This document shows positions 17,557 to 26,600 of a stretch of DNA of 64,000 nt, piece after piece. How positions within the stretch are numbered: position 1 is the stretch's first letter; every line of letters starts with the position of its first letter. The stretch spans positions 1-64,000 of the forward strand of contig CAXXGC010000001.1 of the NCBI GenBank assembly GCA_963667875.2, read 5' to 3'. The stretch is from JAEXOD01 sp963667875 (lineage in GTDB: Bacteria; Bacteroidota; Ignavibacteria; Ignavibacteriales; Melioribacteraceae). The notes under the pieces are model-generated. The model saw only the letters and a list, made by a program, of their open reading frames with translations, was not told the DNA's origin and did not search any database. The translations under genes were made by a program, and so were the position numbers.

Positions 17557-19626
17557 ATGAAATATTTGGTGTTGTTTTTTGTTGTTAACCTCAGTTGTTT
17601 TGGATTTATTAATAATTTACATGCCGAGTGGGAAAAATATCGCCCTTCTTATGGCCAAAACCTTTTATGTTCGGCAAGTGTTGATACAATAATTTATGCC
17701 GCAACGGAATATCCGTTTTTATACAGCAGTAATAGAGGGGAAAGTTGGAATTATCGTTATATAGGTTCCACAAATGCTCCTTACGCCGTTAACGTTATCA
17801 CAAATAATTCCACAACTGTTTTTACATTTACAATTAAAGAGGTTAATAGCTTTGTTAGATATTGTTCAGACGGAGGTGTAACCTGGTTCGACTTAAATAC
17901 GGGCTTAAATGATTATCAAATTACGTCTCTTGCTGCAACCGATTCGTTTTTATATGGCGGTACATTTGGACAAGGTTTAATTTATTGCAGCCTTGCTGAA
18001 AAAATATGGCAACAGACATCGTTAAAAAACTGTACGGTTAACAAAGTTGAATGTGTTGGTGATAATGTGTTTGCCGCTACCAACAAAGGTGTTTTTTTAT
18101 CAGCTGATAACGGGAAAAAATGGCAATTAATAAATGAAGGTTTACCAATAAAGGGAATAAATGATTTTGCGTTTAACAGCAGCGATGTTTTTGCCGCAGG
18201 AAAAGGCGGAGTATATAAATATGATAATAAAGTGTCCGTTTGGGTAAATATAAGCAGCGGTTTGCCTTATGATGACGTAAACCAGATTTTTATAAAAGAT
18301 AGTATGCTTATTGTTGGTACTAATGAAAGCGGACTTTATAGAAGTTATAACTATGGCTCAACATGGTCTTCCATATTTCCAAAATTATATCAAACAAAAA
18401 TTTTAACTCTTTTATCGCTTAATAATGAACTTTATGCCGGAACCTATTTAATGGGAGTTTTTAAAAGTAGTAATTGGGGCGATGATTGGGTAGATATTTC
18501 AACAGGATTTAAAGAAGATGGTATTTTATTTTTGGAATCGATTGATTCCACACTTATTGAAATGACGGAACATGGTCATATGTGGAGAACTTCTTACAGA
18601 GAAAATGATTGGGAATTAATTAAATCATTTCCACGCAACGGTTGTGAAGGATTAGTGCGGTTAAACGGAAAATTTTTTGCCTCTGCATATAATAGGGGAA
18701 TATATTTTTCGGAGGGAGACGGAAAATACTGGTCGCCTTGCAGCAATGCAGGTTTAGGATTATTATGGAATCATTGTTTGGCTTCCAATGGAAATTATCT
18801 TTATACAGGAGAAGATTTAGGGATATTTAAATCAAGTGATTATGGAAATAATTGGGTAAACATAAGTGGTAGTGCTTTTAATAATGTTATGATGATAACT
18901 GCTTACTTAAAAGATATATATATTAAAAATAGTTTAGCTTTATACAAATCTTCCAATTACGGGGCAAGTTGGACAGTTGCAGGCAATCCAAACTCGCTTA
19001 ATGCTGCCAAACTTTTAGCTTCAAACTGTTATTCGGCATTTTATGGTGCCGAAGATGGATTGTGGGAAACAGATTTGGGGAGTGAATTTTGGAAACTTGT
19101 AAAACCCGGCCAAATAACTGCATTAAAGTGTGAAAATAATAGCGTTTATTTTGCCATAGGAAAAGATATTTATATTTCAACCAATTATGGGTGGAATTGG
19201 AAGCAGATAACTTCAATTCCTTTGGATGAAGATGTTAGAGCATTTTCGGTTTGTAAAGGATATTTGTATGCCGGAACTTCTAAATCTGTTTGGAAAATTT
19301 CAATGCTTGAAGCTTTAACGGGGGTAAATGATGTTTCCGATAATTTGAATTTTGACTATGAATTAAATCAAAATTATCCAAACCCGTTTAATCCATCTAC
19401 TTCTATTACGTTTAGTTTGCCAAAAAATTTACAAGTAAAACTTAAAATTTATAATTTGTTAGGGCAGGAAATTGAAACATTAATTGATGCTGAATTAAAT
19501 GCCGGCAGCCATTCAATAGTATGGACACCTGATAAAACAGGCAAAAATATGGCCAGTGGAATTTATTTGTGCAGAATTGAAGCCGGTAATGAAGCTAAAG
19601 TAATTAAAATGATGTTTTTGAAATAA
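17557..19626 (+). CDS. secreted BNR/YCF48-type propeller protein with type IX sorting domain
   Basis: A 689-residue exported protein (signal peptide about 1-23, NNLHAEW). Residues about 25-590 are built from repeated blades of the kind (S/T)xNxGxxW (SSNRGESWNY, SADNGKKWQL, SYNYGSTWSS, SSNWGDDWVD, SSDYGNNWVN, SSNYGASWTV, STNYGWNWKQ). These are the Asp-box/BNR-like loops of sialidase and YCF48 propellers, but no sialidase catalytic set was recognised. The C-terminus (about 610-689) is the sorting domain (QNYPNPFNPST to KVIKMMFLK). The ribosome site AAGGAG is near ideal. Its position inside the array of small barrel-like paralogues suggests a shared surface role, by context only. Confidence 0.82.
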   Translation: MKYLVLFFVVNLSCFGFINNLHAEWEKYRPSYGQNLLCSASVDTIIYAATEYPFLYSSNRGESWNYRYIGSTNAPYAVNVITNNSTTVFTFTIKEVNSFVRYCSDGGVTWFDLNTGLNDYQITSLAATDSFLYGGTFGQGLIYCSLAEKIWQQTSLKNCTVNKVECVGDNVFAATNKGVFLSADNGKKWQLINEGLPIKGINDFAFNSSDVFAAGKGGVYKYDNKVSVWVNISSGLPYDDVNQIFIKDSMLIVGTNESGLYRSYNYGSTWSSIFPKLYQTKILTLLSLNNELYAGTYLMGVFKSSNWGDDWVDISTGFKEDGILFLESIDSTLIEMTEHGHMWRTSYRENDWELIKSFPRNGCEGLVRLNGKFFASAYNRGIYFSEGDGKYWSPCSNAGLGLLWNHCLASNGNYLYTGEDLGIFKSSDYGNNWVNISGSAFNNVMMITAYLKDIYIKNSLALYKSSNYGASWTVAGNPNSLNAAKLLASNCYSAFYGAEDGLWETDLGSEFWKLVKPGQITALKCENNSVYFAIGKDIYISTNYGWNWKQITSIPLDEDVRAFSVCKGYLYAGTSKSVWKISMLEALTGVNDVSDNLNFDYELNQNYPNPFNPSTSITFSLPKNLQVKLKIYNLLGQEIETLIDAELNAGSHSIVWTPDKTGKNMASGIYLCRIEAGNEAKVIKMMFLK

Positions 19627-19650
19627 ACATTAATCAAAACTGTGTTTTTA

Positions 19651-19678
19651 AAAGGCCGGTATAATTGCCGGCTTTTTT
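19651..19678 (+). terminator. intrinsic terminator
   Basis: AAAGGCCGG (19651-19659) pairs with CCGGCTTTT (19668-19676), followed by T residues, 25 nt past the stop of the propeller gene. The core GCCGGTATAATTGCCGGC recurs at 21703-21720 as part of a tandem duplication. Confidence 0.88.
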
Positions 19679-19685
19679 ATTTTAA

Positions 19686-20074
19686 CCCGAATTTTGCAAT
19701 AAATATTATTGTATTCTGTAATCTCTTTATTAATATAGGGTTATGGAAAATTTAATTGAATTAATTATATACTTGTATATAAAATTATTTTGGGTAATAT
19801 AGTTTAATAATAATATTTTCAAAATCAGGCCTAAAGGCCATACTGAGCGGTTATAAGTCCCCACGCCCTAAAGGACGTGGTTATTTAAATTCCTAATAAC
19901 TTATTATAAGTAAATCTATTATGTTATTATATATCCCCGTTTAAATAACCCCAGCATTTATGCTGGGGGCTAACGAAACAAATATTTCGGGCTTCAGCCC
20001 TGATTCATTTCCTCACTTATTGGCTTTGGTGATTAATAATATCAATTCTATTACTTTCTATTGCAAAATTCAGG
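19686..20074. mobile_element. 389-bp non-autonomous element (MITE) with IS1380-like ends
   Basis: The left end is CCCGAATTTTGCAATA (19686-19701) and the right end is TATTGCAAAATTCAGG (20059-20074); they are inverted repeats with one mismatch. Both are flanked by the 5-bp direct repeat TTTAA (19681-19685, 20075-20079). The ends nearly match those of the complete IS at 34501-35989. The interior codes for nothing. It holds a series of hairpins: GGCCTAAAGGCC (19829-19840), CCACG...CGTGG (19860-19880), CCCCAGCA...TGCTGGGG (19949-19968) and GGGCTTCAGCCC (19989-20000). A second, degraded copy is at 58491-58762. The paralogous locus at 21.7 kb is the uninserted site. Confidence 0.85.
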
Positions 20075-20079
20075 TTTAA

Positions 20080-20256
20080 CAATTGTTAAAAAACAAACAC
20101 TTTCCTCAATAATAAGGTCATAAATTTTACCATTTCAAAAATTTAACCAATCCTCTATTTTGCCAATGTTGAAAACAAAAAAAATTCAACAAAGCAAAGG
20201 TAAATTCAAAAAAAATTATACAAATTTTGCAAATCTAATATTATACGGGGTTTAAT
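20080..20256 (+). promoter_or_regulatory. duplicated upstream region of the A2 gene
   Basis: The block at about 20090-20165, with ACTTTCC, then AAGGTCATAAATTTTACC and ATTTCAAAAAT, is repeated with small changes at about 21750-21815 before the A3 gene. It therefore probably carries the promoter of both. No -10/-35 pair could be fixed by eye. Confidence 0.4.
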
Positions 20257-20949
20257 ATGAAACCGGCAACAATAATTATCTTTTTATTAAGTATTAATAT
20301 TTATGCACAGCAAACGGAAAGTGAAAATGCCGCGGAACTGAACAGCAGATTAAAATTTTATTTTACAAACGGATATGGGGCAATTTATCAATCAGCTATT
20401 TCTGATAATACTTTTTATAGAATTCATACTGATATAGGAATAAATATTTCGGAAAACAGTACGGATTACTTTGCAACAGCTGAATATGCAGTTGGGGATT
20501 ATACAAAAAGTAAAGAGACACAAAAAGATAAAGCATTTTCCATTATGCTGGCTCCAGAATACGGAATTAATTTAATAAATAAAAAGTATGCAGCCTTATA
20601 CCTTGGCGGTGGACCTTATTTTTATTATGAATATCAATTCCAGCTTAGTGAAAGATCGTATGAAAGAACTACCGGTGTAATTTCAACACCATATTCACAA
20701 ACAAAAACGTATAATAATACGTATTCGGCTGGATTAATTATATTTGCAGGAATTGAAAGTAAAATAAACGAGAATTTTTCAATATTTGCAGAATTTAATA
20801 TAACCGGAGGCCGAACATGGAAAGACGATAAATCAGATAACTTACAAAACAACTTAGGTAACACACACGTAAGCACAAATAAAAATACTATTAATAAATG
20901 GGATTATGAATTTTCAAAAGTAAAATTAGGTGTATCAATTTTATTTTAG
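20257..20949 (+). CDS. small secreted beta-barrel-like protein, paralogue A2
   Basis: A 230-residue A-type paralogue with a signal peptide (1-18, INIYAQQ). Signatures are FTNGYGAIYQ, NTFYRIHTDIGINIS, FSIMLAPEYGINLINKKYAALYLGGGP and FAGIESKINENFSIFAEFN, with the terminus WDYEFSKVKLGVSILF. It is followed 48 nt later by B2. Together with its upstream region and B2 it forms one unit of a tandem duplication of about 1.66 kb, the other unit being A3-B3. The MITE sits in the upstream region of this unit only. Confidence 0.7.
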   Translation: MKPATIIIFLLSINIYAQQTESENAAELNSRLKFYFTNGYGAIYQSAISDNTFYRIHTDIGINISENSTDYFATAEYAVGDYTKSKETQKDKAFSIMLAPEYGINLINKKYAALYLGGGPYFYYEYQFQLSERSYERTTGVISTPYSQTKTYNNTYSAGLIIFAGIESKINENFSIFAEFNITGGRTWKDDKSDNLQNNLGNTHVSTNKNTINKWDYEFSKVKLGVSILF

Positions 20950-20997
20950 AAAAACATGATTGGATATAAACCATTTTATTAATAATTAGAGTATAAC

Positions 20998-21681
20998 ATG
21001 AAAATACAAAAATATATATTATTGTTTGTTTTCGCATTAAGTGTTCAAATATTGCCCCGGCAAACCGATACCGGTAATACAAACGAACAAAATAATAAAA
21101 TAAAAGTCTATTTTATAAACGGATATGGGGCTATTTATCAACTAAATAATTCACATAATACATTTTATAGAATACATGTTGACATACAAGCTGATATTAA
21201 TGACAGCAATATTAGCAAAATAAATTACGCACGTGCCCGTCGAGATAAAAACATTTCTGTAATGTTAGCACCTGAATTTGGGTGTTATTTAATTAACAAA
21301 GAATATTTTAAATTTTATATTGGCGGCGGACCAATGTTTTCGTATGGTTATCAGTATTTGAACAATGAATTTTCAGATAGCTGGCAGGTAGAAACTTCGG
21401 GTTCTTATTATTACATGCATAAAACTACAAAAAACAGTTATTCGGTGGGTATAATTGGTTTTATCGGAATTGAAAGTCGTATATATGATAATTTTTCGAT
21501 ATTCGCGGAAATAGACACCAGAGCTGTTAGAACTTGGAGTAAAGGGCAAATATCCAATATTGAGAGTTTCCGATCAGCATTATTCGGATCAGCATTATAT
21601 AATTCCTCTGGGGATATAGATGGAAAGGAGTGGAATTTTAACCTTTCAACGGTGCGGCTTGGTTTTTCGTTTTTGTTATAA
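20998..21681 (+). CDS. small secreted beta-barrel-like protein, paralogue B2
   Basis: A 227-residue B-type paralogue, closest to B1: FINGYGAIYQ, NTFYRIHVDIQADI, VMLAPEFGCYLINKEYFKFYIGGGPMFSYGY, GIESRIYDNFSIFAEID, and the terminus LSTVRLGFSFLL. It has a signal peptide (about 1-21). The start ATG is weakly preceded by GAG. It is followed by a terminator. The role is unknown; an outer-membrane barrel is suggested by the strand pattern and the hydrophobic C-terminal residue. Confidence 0.7.
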   Translation: MKIQKYILLFVFALSVQILPRQTDTGNTNEQNNKIKVYFINGYGAIYQLNNSHNTFYRIHVDIQADINDSNISKINYARARRDKNISVMLAPEFGCYLINKEYFKFYIGGGPMFSYGYQYLNNEFSDSWQVETSGSYYYMHKTTKNSYSVGIIGFIGIESRIYDNFSIFAEIDTRAVRTWSKGQISNIESFRSALFGSALYNSSGDIDGKEWNFNLSTVRLGFSFLL

Positions 21682-21701
21682 GAATAAACAAATTTGATAA
21701 T

Positions 21702-21726
21702 AGCCGGTATAATTGCCGGCTTTTTA
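21702..21726 (+). terminator. intrinsic terminator
   Basis: AGCCGG (21702-21707) and CCGGCT (21716-21721) followed by TTTTT, 20 nt past B2. It is homologous to the terminator at 19651-19678. The sequence after it is the uninserted counterpart of the MITE target. Confidence 0.85.
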
Positions 21727-21914
21727 ATTTTAAAGATATATTAAAAAAACAACTTTCCCGCTAAACAAAGGTCAAAATTTTTACCATTTCTAAAATATAA
21801 TTAATCCCATATTTTGATGTGTTAATTTGGGAAAAGTGTTTGGATGTTTAATTTTTTTTATTAATCAAGTTTTTATATCATTGTGTTGAAATCAAAAGCT
21901 AAAAGGAGTGTATT

Positions 21915-22634
21915 GTGAAACAATTAAATTTATATTTTGTAATTTTATTATTAATAAGCATTAATAACTACGCACAAGAAACCGAAAAAGAAAAAACAAT
22001 TGAATTAAATAGCAGATTAAAATTTTATTTTACAAACGGGTATGGGGCAATCTATCAAGCTCCTTTATCGGAAAATACCTTTTACAGAATTCATGCGGAT
22101 GTAAATATTGATATTAACGATGGCGAGTATGATATTGATGAAAAATATGTTAATAATAATGAAATTAAATATATTACAGACGGAACCGAAAGAGGAAAGT
22201 CTATTTCAGTAATGATATCACCGGAATATGGTTTTAATTTGATTAATAAAAGTTATGTTACGGTTTATTTTGGTGCGGGGCCATTTTTTTCGTATAGTTA
22301 TGATTATAAACATAATGATTATTCCGAAGATTATATAAATTCTTCCAACCCTTCGTATAGTTCATCTTATCCGTATTTTTATGAAAAAAAACAAACCACT
22401 AATAGTTATTCAGCAGGTATAATTTGTTTTGCCGGTATTGAAAGTGAAATTAATAGTAATTTTTCTATTTTTGCCGAATTTGACTTACGTGCTGATAGAA
22501 CTTGGCAATACTTGAAATACGAATACATAAATACAAATGATTATCGTAATGAAAATGAATCAAAAAATGATACGGAAAAAGTATGGAATTATGCCTTTTC
22601 TCGTGTAAAACTTGGCGTTTCTATTTTGCTTTAA
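21915..22634 (+). CDS. small secreted beta-barrel-like protein, paralogue A3
   Basis: A 239-residue A-type paralogue. The start codon is GTG at 21915 with a good AAGGAG site 8 nt upstream. It has a signal peptide (about 1-19, INNYAQE). Signatures are FTNGYGAIYQ, NTFYRIHADVNIDI, VMISPEYGFNLINKSYVTVYFGAGP, FAGIESEINSNFSIFAEFD, and the terminus YAFSRVKLGVSILL. The middle loop (about 125-155) is rich in Tyr, Ser and Asn and differs strongly among paralogues, as expected for an exposed extracellular loop. Confidence 0.7.
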   Translation: MKQLNLYFVILLLISINNYAQETEKEKTIELNSRLKFYFTNGYGAIYQAPLSENTFYRIHADVNIDINDGEYDIDEKYVNNNEIKYITDGTERGKSISVMISPEYGFNLINKSYVTVYFGAGPFFSYSYDYKHNDYSEDYINSSNPSYSSSYPYFYEKKQTTNSYSAGIICFAGIESEINSNFSIFAEFDLRADRTWQYLKYEYINTNDYRNENESKNDTEKVWNYAFSRVKLGVSILL

Positions 22635-22682
22635 AGGTTATGCTTACAAACAGTAAATTTATTAACAAAAAGAAGAGCAAAA

Positions 22683-23402
22683 ATGAAAATCAATAATATA
22701 TTTTTAGCTATTATTCTTATAACTACACTTACAGTTTCTGCAAAAAAAGTGGATTCGAAAGACGGCGAAATTAAAGAATCAGATTTGAAATTCTATTTTA
22801 TAAATGGTTATGGAGTCATTTACCAAAAAGAGATATCAAATAATTTGTTTTACAGATTGCATACAGAGTTTGATTTAAAAATAACTAATGGTGATAATGA
22901 TATAACCAACAACAATACTATGCGTTATGAAATTTTTGATAATTATATTCAATATTATTTTTATACTAAAGAGTTAAAAAATAAAAATTTTACAGTTTCC
23001 TTTGCGCCTGAATTGGGATATAATTTAATAAACAAAAATTATGTTTCATTATTTGTTGGGGGTGGACCATTTTTTAAATATACTTATAATTTTTCCGATA
23101 CTTATGTAAATTATTATAAGGATTATTATTATGATTACGACTATTCCGTAACTGAACAAACCACAAATGCTTATTCGTTGGGGTTAATCGGTTTTGCTGG
23201 AGTTGAAAGTCGGATAAATAAAAACTTTAAAGTTTTTGCGGAAGTTGAATTAAAAGCTTACGGAACATGGAAGGATATTTCAATTGATAAACATTCCAAG
23301 GGTACTGAAAATCAATTATTTAATTATAAAACAGATAAAACCAAAAAAGAATGGCATTACGAATTTTCAAGAATAAAATTAGGAATATCAATACTATTAT
23401 GA
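22683..23402 (+). CDS. small secreted beta-barrel-like protein, paralogue B3 (A-like end)
   Basis: A 239-residue sixth paralogue, 48 nt after A3. It occupies the B position of the pair but ends like the A type (YEFSRIKLGISILL), so it is either a chimera or an A copy that replaced B. Signatures are FINGYGVIYQ, NLFYRLHTEFDLKI, FAPELGYNLINKNYVSLFVGGGPFFKY and FAGVESRINKNFKVFAEVE. It has a signal peptide (about 1-20). The variable loop is Tyr-rich (YYKDYYYDYDYSV). It is followed by a strong terminator. Confidence 0.7.
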   Translation: MKINNIFLAIILITTLTVSAKKVDSKDGEIKESDLKFYFINGYGVIYQKEISNNLFYRLHTEFDLKITNGDNDITNNNTMRYEIFDNYIQYYFYTKELKNKNFTVSFAPELGYNLINKNYVSLFVGGGPFFKYTYNFSDTYVNYYKDYYYDYDYSVTEQTTNAYSLGLIGFAGVESRINKNFKVFAEVELKAYGTWKDISIDKHSKGTENQLFNYKTDKTKKEWHYEFSRIKLGISILL

Positions 23403-23446
23403 TTTGATAATATCATAAAATAAAGACAATGAAGTCCTGAAAAACG

Positions 23447-23478
23447 AGCCTTTTTTTTACAAAAAAAAGGCTTTTTTT
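23447..23478 (+). terminator. intrinsic terminator
   Basis: AGCCTTTTTTTT (23447-23458) and AAAAAAAAGGCT (23461-23472) form a 12-bp stem with a very short loop, followed by a T run, about 45 nt past the last paralogue. Confidence 0.88.
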
Positions 23479-23635
23479 GTTTAAAATTAATTAGGAAAAT
23501 CAAATTTTAAATAATATATTTAACGACCATTACTATATATAGATATTATATATATAGCAAATAATGTCCATTATTGTTTTTTGAAAAAAATTAGTTAATG
23601 TTTTTGGTTTAATTTAATATAGGTAGTAAACAAAA

Positions 23636-26600
23636 ATGAAAAATCTTTACAAAACATTCTTTATTTTGGTTTTATTTACAGTTGGTTTGTCAGCACAGCC
23701 TGTTTTACAAACTCCGGCCTCATTTACAACTGTAAATACGCTTACTCCTACTTTTACGTGGGATGTTTTAGCGGGCGCAACTGCTTACAGGATCCAAATT
23801 TCAGAAGATAACACCTTTGCCACAACTGTTGTTAATGTTAACACGGGCAATTTAACAAGTTATACAGTAACTGTACCATTAGGTGCAGGTAAAACTTATT
23901 ATTGGCATGTTAAGTCAAATTTAAGTGTTAATTATTCGGCATCATATACATTTTATACACAACCGGTTACACCAAGTTTAACTACTATGGGTGATGCCGT
24001 CTTTGGTGATTTTTTTGCTGATGGTACAACAGTTTCGGCAAAAACAATCGGATTTGTTAATAACACACTTTCGGATATTGTTGTAACCCCCACAAAAACA
24101 AACCTTGTTGGAGTTGATAATTTTTCAGTACCTGGCGGCGATTTTGTTGTGCCTGCTTCGGGAAGTTATAATTATTCAATACAGTTATCACAACTTACTG
24201 CGGGAACAACCTCGGTTGATTATGTATTTACATACGCCGGTCCGGGAACTCCAATAACAATTTCAGCTTCAGCTTTTGGGATTACACCCCCTACATTCAC
24301 ATCAAATATAATTAATTATGGAGATGTTACTGTTAATACAGAAGTTTCATCTGTTTTTACTGTTACAAATCCTTCTGCTGTAGACCTAAATTTTGCATGG
24401 GCTAGTGTAACAGCACCTTTTAGTAATACTGCTCCTGTTGCCGATCCGGCTAATTATACTATTTTGGCAGGTCAAAGTTTAAATCACACGTTTAAATTTA
24501 ATCCTACTGCAATTGGTTCAAGTATGCAAAATGTAATTATTACCTACTCTACTGCCGGCGGCGCATTTGGATTTGCACCATTATTTTTAACAGGAAATTC
24601 GGTGTTTGAAGTACCAACCCTAACTTCACCTGCTGATGGTTCGTATGGTGTTAATATTTGCCCAACATTTATTTGGAATCCGGTATCATTTGCTACAACA
24701 TATTATGTTTTGCTTAGTACAGATCCGGATTTTACAACTTATATCCCAATATCTTCAACTGTTAATGCAGTCACTTTAACTGTTCCGTTAGCATATTGCC
24801 ATAAATTTTATTGGAAAGTATATGCAACAGATGGAGTTAGCCAGTCTGCATTTTCAAATACTTTTTCATTTACAACAGTATTAGGAGCACCATATTTAGT
24901 TTCTCCTACGGATAATGCTTTCAATCAGCCAACGGCATTAACCTTTATTTGGAATGCTGTTCCGGGTGCTGATACATATACTTTTGAATTAGCAGATGAC
25001 GCAGGATTTGCTAATATTATTTCAACACAACCCGGTTTAACTGATGTTACAGCTTCTGTTTCCGGTCTAACAAGCTATACACAATATTATTGGCGGGTTA
25101 AAGCAGTAAATGCACATGACCAAAGCGAATATACCACTTATACATTTAGAACAAAATTAGCATCTCCGGTTTTAGTTTTTCCGGCTAATAACTCAACCAA
25201 CCAAAGTATTGTTCCATTATTTGACTGGAATAGTGTAGTTGGTGGAAGTCCTATAACTTATACTTTACAGGTTGCAGAAAACGCAGGATTTACTGTTGGT
25301 GTTGTAACAATTCCAAGTCTTGCTGTTACGGAATTTCAATATTATCCGCCTGTAAATGTTTTACAAAACGACAAAGATTATTATTATAGAGTATCAGCTA
25401 CCGATATATACGGAACAAGTGATTATTCGACAGTATTTAAATTTAGAACAGTTCGTGAAATTAATCCTGTTTTAGGATGGCCTATCGGCGGATCAGGGGC
25501 TTTTACAAATCCGCAATTATTCTCGTGGTATTTAAATGAATATGCTCCGGGTACAATTTACGATTTCGAATTATCCTTAAACGCAAACTTAACAAGCCCT
25601 GTTATTAAAGTTCAAAACATTGACGCAACAACACTTAGTCAAACATTAAGCGGCTTGCCGGGCAACGTTCCACTTTATTGGAGAATTGCTTCTAAAGTAT
25701 CACCTACGATTGTCTCTCATTTTTCAGCTATCGATAGCTTTACTATTCAAACCCCCGGTTTTGTAGCGTTATTACCATATCCGTCACATCCTGTTGGCGG
25801 TTTAACTTTATATAACACAGAAGCAACATTATATTGGTATTTAATTGCCGCAGGAACAGGTTTAACTTATCAAGTTGAAATTAATACAAATAATACATTT
25901 ACAGGAACGCCGACAGTAACCGGTTTAACAAATATGTATTATTCTATTACCGGTTTAACACCGGGTGCAACATATTATTGGAAAGTTCGTTCATTTAATG
26001 GACTTCAATATTCGGCTTGGTCGGATGCCGGTGTATTTGTAATTAATGGCGGCGGAACTCCTGCACTTCCTGCAGCTTCGTGGCCAACCGGAAATAATAC
26101 GGTTTATACAACAAGCCCTACATTATATTGGTATTTAAACGAATATGCACAAGGTTTAACTTATCAATTGGAAATTAACTCGACCGGAACTTTTACAGGA
26201 ACACCTACTGTTACCGGATTAACAAATTTATATTACGATTTAAGCGGTTTAACACCGGGAAATACATATTATTGGAAGGTAAGATCATTTAACGGGTCAA
26301 CATATTCTGCATGGACCACAATGGAATCGTTTGTTGTTTACAACAGCATAACTTCAGCAAATCCGGTTCCGTCAAATCCAATAAGCGGAACAACAGTTTA
26401 TACAACCGCACCAACCTTAAGCTGGTCGTTAGATGGCCCGGGTGATGGTTTAGTATTTTTTGTTCAATTATCTACCGATAGCCTTTTTGCTACTTTTACT
26501 GCTTTTAACAGTATTGCAGGAAATAGCGTAGATGTAACCGGATTAACACCGGGCGCAACATATTATTGGAGGGTTAGATCGTATAACGGTTCAACTTATT

